Shown here one piece after another: positions 1 through 6,855 of a stretch of 11,661 nucleotides of DNA. Within the stretch, counting starts at the first letter, position 1, and the number at the start of each line of letters is the position of its first letter. The notes under the pieces were generated by a model. The model ran no database searches, was not told the origin of the DNA, and was given only the letters and a program-made list of their open reading frames with translations. Source of the stretch: an uncultured Clostridia bacterium (GTDB lineage: Bacteria; Bacillota; Clostridia; Oscillospirales; Ruminococcaceae); contig CAMOFU010000060.1 in the NCBI GenBank assembly GCA_946613705.1, positions 1-11,661 on the forward strand, read 5' to 3'. The translations under genes were made by a program, and so were the position numbers.

Positions 1-39
1 CGACGGCATTGCGCTGTCGCCGCTGCGACCTGCTTGGAT

Positions 40-68
40 TTGACATTTCTCCGCAAATGTGATAGAAT
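40..68 (+). promoter_or_regulatory. Sigma-A promoter for the flavin reductase-family gene
   Basis: A -35 box TTGACA (40-45) and a -10 box TAGAAT (63-68) are separated by exactly 17 bases. Transcription would start near 75 and give a leader of about 70 bases before the ATG at 144. The match is one base off consensus at the -10. Confidence 0.8.
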
Positions 69-92
69 TAATCAAGGATAATATATATGTTA

Positions 93-114
93 TACGGCAG
101 ACTTTTTTGCCGTA
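93..114 (+). other. Stem-loop in the 5' leader of the flavin reductase gene
   Basis: TACGGCA (93-99) and TGCCGTA (108-114) form a perfect 7-bp stem around a T-rich 8-base loop. It lies between the likely transcription start and the ribosome binding site at 131-135. No T-run follows it, so it is not an obvious attenuator. It could stabilise the RNA or serve as a protein-binding site. The function is unknown. Confidence 0.45.
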
Positions 115-143
115 CACTTCACACCGAAACGGAGGAACACAGC

Positions 144-674
144 ATGAAAGACATTACCGAACTCGGCTTCAAAAAGCTCGACCTTTCAGCAATCGGAAAG
201 GAATTTGACGTATTCACAAAGATCGGCACCGAGTGGATGCTCGTTACCGCAGGGAATGCAGAGCATTTCAACACAATGACGGCAAGCTGGGGCTTTATGG
301 GCATCATGTGGAACAAGCCCTGCGCGATCACCGCGATAAGACCTCAGCGCTACACTAAGGAATTCATTGATGAAAACGAGTTTTTCACGCTCAGCTTTTA
401 TCCTGCTGACGAGCGCAAGGCGCTTGCCTTCTGCGGCTCCAACAGCGGGCGCGACGTGGACAAATGCGAAAAGACGGGTCTTGTGCCGATGTCCGTAGGC
501 AGCTCGGTCGCTTTTGAACAGGCAGAGCGCGTGCTGCTCTGCCGCAAACTCTACTCTCAGGAGATGACCTCCGCGGGCTTCTTCGACCAAAGCATAGTTT
601 CCGAGCAGTACCGTCTGGACGATCTTCATACCGCATATTACGGCGAGATAGTTGCCGCATATGAGCGCAGCTGA
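144..674 (+). CDS. Flavin reductase-family protein (FMN-binding split barrel)
   Basis: A 176-residue protein of the flavin reductase-like / flavoredoxin family, small cytoplasmic proteins that bind FMN and pass electrons between NAD(P)H or ferredoxin-type donors and an acceptor. The recognisable stretch is about residues 30-90: a strand ending in LVTAG, the segment TMTASWGFMGIMWNKP (44-59), then a strand, the R-x-x-R-Y-T motif near 66-71 and FFTLSF (80-85). This is the usual split-barrel order for cofactor binding. The length fits the single-domain family. I chose the ATG at 144 because GGAGG (131-135) lies 8 bases upstream. The longer frame starting at 87 has no ribosome site and would translate the leader hairpin. 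The gene is alone behind its own promoter. The physiological acceptor cannot be told from sequence. The family call is firm, the exact reaction is not. Confidence 0.85.
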   Translation: MKDITELGFKKLDLSAIGKEFDVFTKIGTEWMLVTAGNAEHFNTMTASWGFMGIMWNKPCAITAIRPQRYTKEFIDENEFFTLSFYPADERKALAFCGSNSGRDVDKCEKTGLVPMSVGSSVAFEQAERVLLCRKLYSQEMTSAGFFDQSIVSEQYRLDDLHTAYYGEIVAAYERS

Positions 675-775
675 CCCGCAGAATGCCCGTTTTCCCCGCA
701 CAAACGCTATTTGCTCCTTGTCCCGTAACGTCATAAAAAGATAACAAAAAAAGTGGCAATTATACATTTCTTTTC

Positions 776-804
776 TTGACAATCATGGTTTTTAGTGCTA
801 TAAT
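776..804 (+). promoter_or_regulatory. Consensus sigma-A promoter for the small membrane protein gene
   Basis: A perfect TTGACA (776-781) and a perfect TATAAT (799-804) are separated by 17 bases. Transcription should begin near 811 and leave an AT-rich leader of about 124 bases before the ATG at 935. Confidence 0.88.
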
Positions 805-822
805 ATTATGTAGGCGGAATTT

Positions 823-846
823 GTCATATGTGGATTATAGTATGAC
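823..846 (+). repeat. Inverted repeat just downstream of the promoter (possible operator)
   Basis: GTCATA (823-828) and TATGAC (841-846) are exact inverted copies with a 12-base spacer. They start about 12 bases after the predicted transcription start. The position would suit a repressor operator or a small leader hairpin. A 6-base palindrome of this kind can arise by chance in AT-rich DNA. Confidence 0.3.
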
Positions 847-934
847 CTTTGTTATCTGTTATAATTACACTTTATTTTTGATATTTGTTTTTTTGATGAC
901 TTTTATTATACATTGGATATAGGAGGAAGAATTT

Positions 935-1441
935 ATGGCTTTCATGCTTTACAGTATCGACGAGGCTATCGACCGCAAGTATGTGGTCACCAAACCATTG
1001 GCCGAGCAATGCAAAGTCGGGTCGCTTATTCATATTATGGATGCCCACGAGTCTTCTGATGGTTTTACAGTTGATTACCGCACCAAGAGCGGGCAGAATT
1101 TTGTTGCAAGGTTCTCTAACCTCAAGGAATTCTGCAAATGGTGCAGACCTGATACATTTATCGCACGTCACTATGAGAATCTTGAGCCCAAGGAGATCAG
1201 GCAGTACCTCAAGATCACTGACAGGACCTTTACATCTTTTTGTCTTCCGATCATACTTGTTGCGCTTGTTGTTATCTGGGTGCTCGGCATAGTTGTTATC
1301 AAGGGAGCGGCAGGCATAGTTCTGAGCGTTATTCTTTCTCTCGTGGCGGTTCTCGGTGTTCTTTACTTATTCAAGTCACAGAAGGAAAAGATAAAGCTGA
1401 AGCTCTACAGCAAGGTCAACGTTGGAGTTTCGTTTAAATAG
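935..1441 (+). CDS. Small membrane protein with two C-terminal transmembrane segments, unknown function
   Basis: A 168-residue protein I do not recognise. About 95 hydrophilic N-terminal residues, with a cysteine pair C67/C70 (CKWC), precede two strongly hydrophobic stretches at about 102-123 and 125-147. These are separated by a very short turn (KGAAG), so they form a helical hairpin. A basic tail follows (KSQKEKIKLKLYSK). By the positive-inside rule both ends should be cytoplasmic. There is no signal peptide. AGGAGG (921-926) sits 8 bases before the ATG, a near-ideal ribosome site. The gene is transcribed alone from a perfect consensus promoter and ends in a clear terminator, which suggests a well-expressed single gene. 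The N-terminal domain may be a cytoplasmic sensing or binding module, but nothing in it identifies a ligand. Confidence 0.8.
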   Translation: MAFMLYSIDEAIDRKYVVTKPLAEQCKVGSLIHIMDAHESSDGFTVDYRTKSGQNFVARFSNLKEFCKWCRPDTFIARHYENLEPKEIRQYLKITDRTFTSFCLPIILVALVVIWVLGIVVIKGAAGIVLSVILSLVAVLGVLYLFKSQKEKIKLKLYSKVNVGVSFK

Positions 1442-1470
1442 TAAAATTGCAAATTTCAAGCAATTAATCT

Positions 1471-1505
1471 GCCGAGGTGCGATCAAGCGCCTCGGCATTT
1501 TGTTT
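1471..1505 (+). terminator. Rho-independent terminator of the small membrane protein gene
   Basis: GCCGAGGTGC (1471-1480) pairs with GCGCCTCGGC (1487-1496). The 10-bp stem has one G-T pair and a 6-base loop, and ATTTTGTTT (1497-1505) follows. It lies 30 bases past the stop codon. Confidence 0.85.
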
Positions 1506-1512
1506 ACATCAT

Positions 1513-1582
1513 TAACGGCAGCAAGGCCGCAGTATCTCCGAAAACTATCGGAAAAACTGCGGCCTGAATAATCATACCGTTA
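1513..1582. repeat. Nested imperfect palindrome between converging transcription units
   Basis: Three nested stems share one centre: TAACGG/CCGTTA (1513-1518 and 1577-1582), AGGCCGCAGT/ACTGCGGCCT (1524-1533 and 1556-1565) and TCCGA/TCGGA (1537-1541 and 1548-1552). It lies 23 bases beyond the stop codon of the - strand operon and just after the + strand terminator. It is the likely 3' structure of the five-gene mRNA. However, neither side carries a proper T-run, so it may instead be an RNA-stabilising hairpin or a dispersed palindromic element. Confidence 0.5.
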
Positions 1583-1605
1583 TTGCCCGTTTGGGGCAGC
1601 TGCGA

Positions 1606-2454
1606 TCATTTTCTCTTTCTGAAAAGGAAATTGGCTCTTGCGACCTTCTTGCGCTTTTTAGCCTGCTTGAGCAATTCCTCCTTGGTGAGCTGCGGCTCCT
1701 GCGGAGCATCATTGTCATCGGACTCCTGCTCGGCTTCCTGTTCTTCCTCCTGCTCATCGGTCACCATAGCTATGACCTCCTCGGGAGGTTTAACATCAGC
1801 GGGAGCCTCATAGAACGGATTGCTCTCGTCGATCTGAATGCCGCTGATAACATTTGACGAATGCTGTGTCTCTGCCGCAGGAGCATCGGGAGCCTTCTCC
1901 TCAGCCTGTTCAGCTTCCGCATCGGAAGTATCTTCCGTATTGGTAGCCTCCTGCGTATCGGCAGCTTCTTCCTCGGGCTCCGTAGGAGCTTTCTCCATAG
2001 GAGTTGCCTCCGTAGGAGCATCTGTATCATCGAAATCAAAGCCGTCCATAAAATCGCCGTCGCCTGCGCCGAGCCTCAGCTCAGAAACGGGCTTTTTCTC
2101 GCTCGAAGACACGACGACCTCGCACTCATCATTCTGTGAATTAGTGCGGAACATAAGATCAAGGCATTCCTCGGACGGAGGAACAATTCTTCTGTCTGCG
2201 ACCGAAATCACGATGATAGACTCTGCCACCATACTTCCCGAATTCTTCATATAAAGGAATGCCGCCACATCTGCGGGTATCCTTTTCACTTCACCTTCAT
2301 CAAAGGTAACATTCGTCATAGCCGAGAAGATCTTCCCGTTCCCATCGGCTATAACTGCAAACTCAACACCCTCTTCAGCCGAGTAAGAAGGCACGGCAGC
2401 TTTTATCTTAACGACAGCTTCCTTTGCTGATTCATAGAGTTTATTGGCATCCAT
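1606..2454 (-). CDS. Acidic protein with an N-terminal degenerate cytidine-deaminase-like domain; last gene of the TerY-P-type operon
   Basis: A 282-residue protein in two parts. Residues about 4-130 follow the cytidine-deaminase pattern: an N-terminal helix, EFAVIADGNGKIFSAMTNV (31-49) like the first strands and substrate loop, PADVAAF (60-66) where the zinc-binding C/H-A-E helix should be, a strand, then PPSEEC (92-97) where PCxxC should be, and a final strand. Only one zinc-ligand cysteine (C97) remains and the catalytic Glu is Asp62, so deaminase activity is unlikely. Residues 131-256 are low-complexity, rich in Glu, Asp, Ala, Pro and Thr and surely disordered, with an SNPFYEAP island (211-218). 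The tail (265-282) is strongly basic. ATG 2454 is preferred, with AGGTGA 6 bases upstream; a GTG at 2463 would add three residues. The gene begins 24 bases after the phosphatase. Role unknown: a scaffold, nucleotide-binding pseudoenzyme or phosphorylation substrate is possible. The domain call is by eye. Confidence 0.7.
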   Translation of the reverse strand: MDANKLYESAKEAVVKIKAAVPSYSAEEGVEFAVIADGNGKIFSAMTNVTFDEGEVKRIPADVAAFLYMKNSGSMVAESIIVISVADRRIVPPSEECLDLMFRTNSQNDECEVVVSSSEKKPVSELRLGAGDGDFMDGFDFDDTDAPTEATPMEKAPTEPEEEAADTQEATNTEDTSDAEAEQAEEKAPDAPAAETQHSSNVISGIQIDESNPFYEAPADVKPPEEVIAMVTDEQEEEQEAEQESDDNDAPQEPQLTKEELLKQAKKRKKVARANFLFRKRK

Positions 2455-2478
2455 ATTGCTCACCTGCTTTTCGGATTT

Positions 2479-3378
2479 TTATGCTCTTCTGTTGGCCCTG
2501 CGTTCTGCGGCAAGGCGCTTGTTTTCTGCGATCTTAGCTTTTATGATATCAAGATTGTCACGGGCAAGCTCCACATTGAACACACAGGATACAGAGATAT
2601 CGTCCTCAGTACCGAAGTGCGATCTTTTAACGATATTGTTTTTCAGTGAAGGCAGCAGCGCATCTATATCGCTGAGCTGTCCCGCGATGATGGTATGGTA
2701 ATCGAGGAAATCGTTGTCACTTCCGAACGATGTATAGAGCCCGTCTGTAGAAACGATAATAGCGAGCAGCCTCTTGGAATCCACATAGAACGAATCGAAC
2801 ATCGTAATCGCATTTGCATTGCACATTGACGAGGTGATATTGGCAGGATTTGCCTCCTCGTAGTCCATTATCATCGAAGTCTCTCCGTCCTCAAACACGG
2901 CAACAAGGCTGCCGTCTCCTATCTGGAAGCCGAAGGTATAATCCCTGCCTGCCACTGCCACAACGAGCGTGGTGCCGTAATAGGACTCATACGGTATCTC
3001 ATCGAACTCGTCATATTCAAACTTGCTCTTTTCCTTATAAGTAACGGGGTTTTCCTTGAGGTGAGTAAGCACCTTGTTATTCCAGGCATAGATGATCTGC
3101 TTCTCCATACTCTTGATTATACGGTCATGGTCTTTCTTGAAGCTCTCATCGAACCCGTCGGGGTCATCGGCATAGAACTGCTTGATAGTATCTATCGCAG
3201 CCTCTGTTGCAGCCTTTGAACCAATATTGCTTCTGAAATGTTTTTTGCTTCCGTGACCGTCGGCAACAACTGCTATCGCATAGCCGTTGCCGACCTCATA
3301 AGCGGAGCTGTCCTGGCATACGATCCCTTTTTTTTCGTGGCTTGCACCCATTACAGAGTGACTAAAACCCTTGAACAT
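2479..3378 (-). CDS. PP2C-type serine/threonine protein phosphatase of a TerY-P triad
   Basis: A 299-residue cytoplasmic phosphatase of the metal-dependent PPM/PP2C family, expected to remove phosphate from Ser/Thr with two Mn/Mg ions. The motifs appear in the usual order: GASHEKKG and CQD near 11-23, VVADGHG (37-43) with metal-binding Asp40 and Gly41, YGTTLVV (134-140), FQIGDGSLVAV (151-161), STDGLY (210-215) with the second metal Asp212, and EDDIS (258-262) with the last metal Asp. All key acids are present, so it should be active. An acidic insert near 117-133 and a basic helical tail (about 275-299, ending RRANRRA) are extra to the minimal domain. GGAAGGAG lies just upstream of the ATG at 3378. 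The gene starts 37 bases after the vWA gene and sits in the same operon as the kinase, whose natural antagonist it is. Confidence 0.92.
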   Translation of the reverse strand: MFKGFSHSVMGASHEKKGIVCQDSSAYEVGNGYAIAVVADGHGSKKHFRSNIGSKAATEAAIDTIKQFYADDPDGFDESFKKDHDRIIKSMEKQIIYAWNNKVLTHLKENPVTYKEKSKFEYDEFDEIPYESYYGTTLVVAVAGRDYTFGFQIGDGSLVAVFEDGETSMIMDYEEANPANITSSMCNANAITMFDSFYVDSKRLLAIIVSTDGLYTSFGSDNDFLDYHTIIAGQLSDIDALLPSLKNNIVKRSHFGTEDDISVSCVFNVELARDNLDIIKAKIAENKRLAAERRANRRA

Positions 3379-3415
3379 ACAATACTCCTTCCGATCATTT
3401 TTTTACAGCTTCTCT

Positions 3416-4276
3416 TTACCAACCTGTATCGAAAGAGACATCATCGGAATCATTATTGTTTACAAGCTCCTGTATCTGCTGACCGAGCATCTTCTGCTTG
3501 GAAGCATATACGTCCTCACTCTTGAGCTCAGACTCATTTGCATCGGAAAGGGTCATGCTCTTACTGCCTATCTGCGAAGCAGTAACTGCAACGATCTTTA
3601 TCATCTGTGCGAGCTGATTGCCCGAATAAGCATGAACAACGGTATCGGGAGTGCCCGTGAACTCGGCGAGCATCTCGTCGTTAGCCTCGTCGCCGATGCC
3701 GAGTGCAGCCTTCAGACCGAACTTATACCAGCTGTTTGTAGACAGCTCTGCAAGACCCTCTCTGTAATCATCAGAGGGATATCCGTCTGTCATCAGGAAC
3801 ATTACAGGTGCGAAGGAAAGCGAAGGAGAGTTCAGGAAGCTGTTGCGCGACATTCTGGAGTTGAGCTCCTTGAACGCCTCGCCCATGCTGGTAACGCCCG
3901 ATGCCGAAAGCCTTGCCCACTCAAAATCCTCGATATTGATAGGCTCGGTATACATCCACTTACAGTGAGTCGAGAAGGTCAGCACCGCGATCTTGACCTC
4001 GGTATCGGCCTCGCCCACTCTTCTGATCTCGGGGATAAGCTCCTCCATAACGGTATTGAGCTGACCCATCTTCTGACCCTTCATCGAGCCCGATGTATCT
4101 ATCAGGAAGAAAATAACAAGGCTCTTCTTCGACACACCTGTAGCCCCGAGCGGGTCATCATCAAAATCATCAAACATATCAAGATCATTGGCAGGAGAGG
4201 TATTCTCCGCGGCAGCCTTTACCTCTTCGGCCTTAGGCTGCGGTGCGCTGCCGTTTGCTTTATTTTTCTTGCTCAT
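3416..4276 (-). CDS. TerY-like von Willebrand factor A domain protein
   Basis: A 286-residue protein with a vWA fold at about 52-235. The metal-ion-dependent adhesion site is intact: D60-T-S62-G-S64, T129 in SGVTSMG, and D164 in LMTDGYPSD. In this family such domains bind a metal ion and assemble partner proteins. TerY-type vWA proteins are the constant partner of the PP2C phosphatase and kinase in the described TerY-P triads. The N-terminus (1-48) is charged and disordered and ends in an acidic/aromatic patch, LDMFDDFDDDPLGATG (32-47). No signal peptide or membrane anchor is present, so it is cytoplasmic. Two starts are possible. ATG 4276 is preferred because GGAG lies 9 bases upstream; ATG 4282 is only 3 bases from it. 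The gene follows the kinase by 57 bases. There is no evidence for tellurite resistance itself: no TerB, TerC or TerD gene is in the window. Confidence 0.9.
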   Translation of the reverse strand: MSKKNKANGSAPQPKAEEVKAAAENTSPANDLDMFDDFDDDPLGATGVSKKSLVIFFLIDTSGSMKGQKMGQLNTVMEELIPEIRRVGEADTEVKIAVLTFSTHCKWMYTEPINIEDFEWARLSASGVTSMGEAFKELNSRMSRNSFLNSPSLSFAPVMFLMTDGYPSDDYREGLAELSTNSWYKFGLKAALGIGDEANDEMLAEFTGTPDTVVHAYSGNQLAQMIKIVAVTASQIGSKSMTLSDANESELKSEDVYASKQKMLGQQIQELVNNNDSDDVSFDTGW

Positions 4277-4333
4277 AACCATATGCTCCTTTTCATATTG
4301 ATTTAACTGTCTTTGTCTTATCTTATCGATCGC

Positions 4334-5680
4334 TTACCTGAGTCTTGCCTGGACTGCGCCGAAATTGATCTCCAGTCCCTGCCAGATCGGGCAGCCCTTG
4401 CCCGGTGCTACCTCATGGTACTTACCGTCGGGCATTCTGACCTGCCATGTATGCTCGGAGCAGTTCTTGATACCGAGCACACCCGGTTTAAGTTTATTCT
4501 CAACAAGCTCGCCCTCCACAGAGAGGTAATCGTCCGAGGTGGGATCCACCTCGCACTCATAGAACTTGCAGCCTATATAAAGCGGCATCAGGTTATCGCG
4601 GTTGCTGAACTTCATCGTAGCAAACGTCATGCCGCATTTAGGACACCTGAATGTTGTTGCGTCCTGCATCTCGAACATCGAGCTGAAATTCGTCCGTCCG
4701 CAGGGGCAGGCGATTATCTCCGAGCGCAGTCTTATGAACATCTGCTGCCACTCGTTTTCGATGATCCTCTTATTCGGATCGTGCAGGCCGTAGGTAAAGG
4801 AGAGCATGAACGCATCCTTGATATATTTCGGATACAGTCTCCAGAATTTGATAACGTTATCATGAACGCCTCTTACAGGCCTGTTCGAGTTATCGTCGGG
4901 GTCATAAACGAACAGTGCTTCTGCGCCGTAATGCTTCAGCTCTGAGGCCTCTGTCAGGCACACGTCCTTGATGACCTTCTCGCCCTCCATCGGGTCGCCT
5001 CTGAACAGCAGCTTGAACAGCACTACCGCAAGCGAATACTTATCGGTCTGGACATCGGGCTTGGCTATGCCCCTTACGATCTCGGGAGCCATATATCCCG
5101 GCTTGCCGCCGATGCCGAAGTTTGCGCCGTCGGGGGCGATATTATCGCAGTCGCAGACGAGCACGGCACCTGTATTCACATTGATGAAGAAGCCGCCGTC
5201 GTTAAGGTCCTGATAGCTTTTGCCTGCGCGGTGCAGCTGTCTGAACGCATTGGTGATATTGATGACCGCGGTGACCATCGCATACAGATTATTGAATCTG
5301 ACGGGCACCTTGGTAGCCTTGCCTGTCATCGGATCGACAACGAGCTTATAGGTATTGAGTATATCAACAAAGGAATCGAAGCTTTCGGGCTTCAGCTCCA
5401 TAAGATACCCGAATGTGCCGTCAGGCATTTCCTTGGTAAGGTATTTCGGCCAGAGGAACTTATTGCTGGGGGCTCCGTCCTCAATATTTCTCTTGAGGTT
5501 ATTGCGGAACTCTTTCGGTTCGTTCATCTTGCTGATGTCGTACCATTTGAGTGCCCAGTCCATACCGTTATACTGGACCATATAAACAACGCCCTGTCCG
5601 CCGCTGCCTATCTCCTTTGTAACGGTAGCCTTTCCTCCGTGCTCCAATTCAACTTCCTGACCGATCTTTAGCTCCGTCAT
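4334..5680 (-). CDS. Serine/threonine kinase-like protein with C-terminal zinc ribbon (TerY-P triad kinase)
   Basis: A 448-residue cytoplasmic protein. The kinase domain (about 15-320) shows a glycine loop GSGGQG (25-30), the ATP-anchoring lysine K45 in ALKWYD, a catalytic loop SYQDLNDGGFF (155-165) with Asp158, the metal-binding DCDN (177-180) in place of DFG, and APE (198-200). HRD has become YQD, and the loop Lys and Asn are Asn and Gly. It is therefore an atypical kinase, probably still active since Lys45, Asp158 and Asp177 are kept. A zinc ribbon follows (C325, C327, C346, C349). The final domain (about 362-448) is beta-rich and contains LGIKNCSEHTW and a VAPGKGCPIWQGLEINFG-type segment. 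AGGAGG overlapping the preceding stop region drives the ATG at 5680. The gene is 15 bases from the upstream LRR gene, so the two are translationally close. Expected substrates are operon partners; none is proven. Confidence 0.9.
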   Translation of the reverse strand: MTELKIGQEVELEHGGKATVTKEIGSGGQGVVYMVQYNGMDWALKWYDISKMNEPKEFRNNLKRNIEDGAPSNKFLWPKYLTKEMPDGTFGYLMELKPESFDSFVDILNTYKLVVDPMTGKATKVPVRFNNLYAMVTAVINITNAFRQLHRAGKSYQDLNDGGFFINVNTGAVLVCDCDNIAPDGANFGIGGKPGYMAPEIVRGIAKPDVQTDKYSLAVVLFKLLFRGDPMEGEKVIKDVCLTEASELKHYGAEALFVYDPDDNSNRPVRGVHDNVIKFWRLYPKYIKDAFMLSFTYGLHDPNKRIIENEWQQMFIRLRSEIIACPCGRTNFSSMFEMQDATTFRCPKCGMTFATMKFSNRDNLMPLYIGCKFYECEVDPTSDDYLSVEGELVENKLKPGVLGIKNCSEHTWQVRMPDGKYHEVAPGKGCPIWQGLEINFGAVQARLR

Positions 5681-5695
5681 TTGGCCAACTCCTCC

Positions 5696-6757
5696 TTAAT
5701 TATCCGCATCGGCTTCGGCCGCAAGCTCAGTTGGCAGCTGAGTGCCGAGTGCCGAGGTCTTGAATTTGATCTTATTCTTCATACAGTATTTATGCACATA
5801 AGAATTTTCATAACAATACACAACAAGGTTCGGGCAGTACGCAAAGCAATTCTCATCAATAAACTTCACGTTCTGCGGAACGACGAGCATTTTCAGCTGA
5901 TCGCAGCCCGAGAAGCAGTTTTCTCCGAAGCCGCTCACGCTCGGGGGTATAACAAGCTTTTCGAGTGACGAGCAGCACAGGAACGTATTATCTCCCAGCT
6001 CCAGCACGCCGTCGGGTATATTAACATTTTTCAGATTCACGCAGGCATTGAACGCGCCCTTTTCTATCTTCTTGACAGAATCGGGTATCACGACATCGGT
6101 AAGGTGCTTGCAGTCGGTGAAAGCGTACTCGCCGATACACATAAGGGTACTCGGCAGGTTCACCGTCCTGACTATACCGAACCCGTCGAAGCAATACCCG
6201 TCGAGCATCGTATAGCCTTCCTTGACATTTATCCTCTTATAAAGCCTCTGCCTCAGCGCATCGAACTTCTTGAACGGCTTTGTTTCCATTGTAAGCGCGG
6301 CAGGCTTTTCCTTCGGCTTTTCCTCCTCGGTCTTTTTCTCCTCCTTGACAGCCAGAGGAGAAACATACGGCAGCTTTATCATATAAGCGAGCGAGACGAG
6401 CACGAACTCCGCCTCATTCTCAAGAGCGCCGCCCTTTGTCATCATAACACCGCGGGACTTTGTAACGGCGTGCTTCATATCCTGCTCTTCAAGGAACGGA
6501 TCAAACGCGCCGCTTCTCAGCATCTTGATAATGAGCTTGCGTTCCATGTTCCAGTCGGGAAGGTAGTCAGCCACCATACCCACGAGCTGCTCGGTATTGC
6601 CGATCCTCTCGCTCTGCTCCACCAGCAGAGCTCTCAGCTGACGCTGGATCTCGGGTGTATTTTCAAAGCCTACAATCGTTTGTGTTATCGGGGTCTTACA
6701 CTCGGGGCATCTGACTTTCCCCTCAGGTATCTCGGCCTGACAGCATTCACATTGCAT
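5696..6757 (-). CDS. Zinc-ribbon plus BspA-type leucine-rich-repeat protein, first gene of the TerY-P-type operon
   Basis: A 353-residue protein. It opens with a zinc ribbon (C3/C6 and C17/C20, with an extra C5). A helical region follows (about 34-130, containing LPDWNMERKLIIKMLRSGAF), then a Lys/Glu linker (137-152). From about 180 to 315 come five repeats of about 23 residues of the LRR_5/BspA type, with units such as IPDSVKKIEKGAFNACVNLK. The short tail is Ala/Glu/Asp-rich. BspA-type repeats are often on surface proteins, but this one has no signal peptide or anchor and begins with a zinc ribbon, so it should be cytoplasmic and act in protein binding. ATG 6757 is chosen because GGAG lies 8 bases upstream. 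ATG 6772 would add five residues but has its GAGG only two bases away. Function is inferred from context: probable scaffold or recognition subunit for the kinase/phosphatase pair. Confidence 0.82.
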   Translation of the reverse strand: MQCECCQAEIPEGKVRCPECKTPITQTIVGFENTPEIQRQLRALLVEQSERIGNTEQLVGMVADYLPDWNMERKLIIKMLRSGAFDPFLEEQDMKHAVTKSRGVMMTKGGALENEAEFVLVSLAYMIKLPYVSPLAVKEEKKTEEEKPKEKPAALTMETKPFKKFDALRQRLYKRINVKEGYTMLDGYCFDGFGIVRTVNLPSTLMCIGEYAFTDCKHLTDVVIPDSVKKIEKGAFNACVNLKNVNIPDGVLELGDNTFLCCSSLEKLVIPPSVSGFGENCFSGCDQLKMLVVPQNVKFIDENCFAYCPNLVVYCYENSYVHKYCMKNKIKFKTSALGTQLPTELAAEADADN

Positions 6758-6780
6758 ACTCAGCACTCCCATTCCTCAAA

Positions 6781-6796
6781 CTGCATTCCGATGCAG
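6781..6796 (-). other. Stem-loop just upstream of the operon's first ribosome binding site
   Basis: CTGCAT and ATGCAG form a perfect 6-bp stem with the tetraloop CGGA. It lies in the leader, 24 bases before the ATG at 6757 and between the promoter and the ribosome site. It may tune translation or RNA stability, or the palindrome may be an operator at DNA level. Confidence 0.4.
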
Positions 6797-6855
6797 GCAC
6801 AGAAAGCAGTGATTATTTACAAGATTCCCAAAAAAGATACAATCCTATATAGTAT

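Noticed and set aside
1..39. End of an upstream gene at the left edge
   Set aside because: The GC-rich 30 bases could be coding, but the stretch is too short to assign a frame or product.
186..782. A 198-codon - strand frame opposite the flavin reductase-family gene
   Set aside because: It overlaps a gene with its own promoter, strong ribosome site and family motifs. The antisense product has none.
1606..4276. Tellurite resistance operon
   Set aside because: TerY-like vWA and PP2C proteins are often labelled tellurium resistance, but no TerB, TerC, TerD or TerZ gene is present. The triad composition fits phospho-signalling better.
3371..4306. A 311-codon + strand frame opposite the vWA gene
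   Set aside because: Antisense to an intact MIDAS-bearing vWA domain. No recognisable motif and no ribosome binding site.
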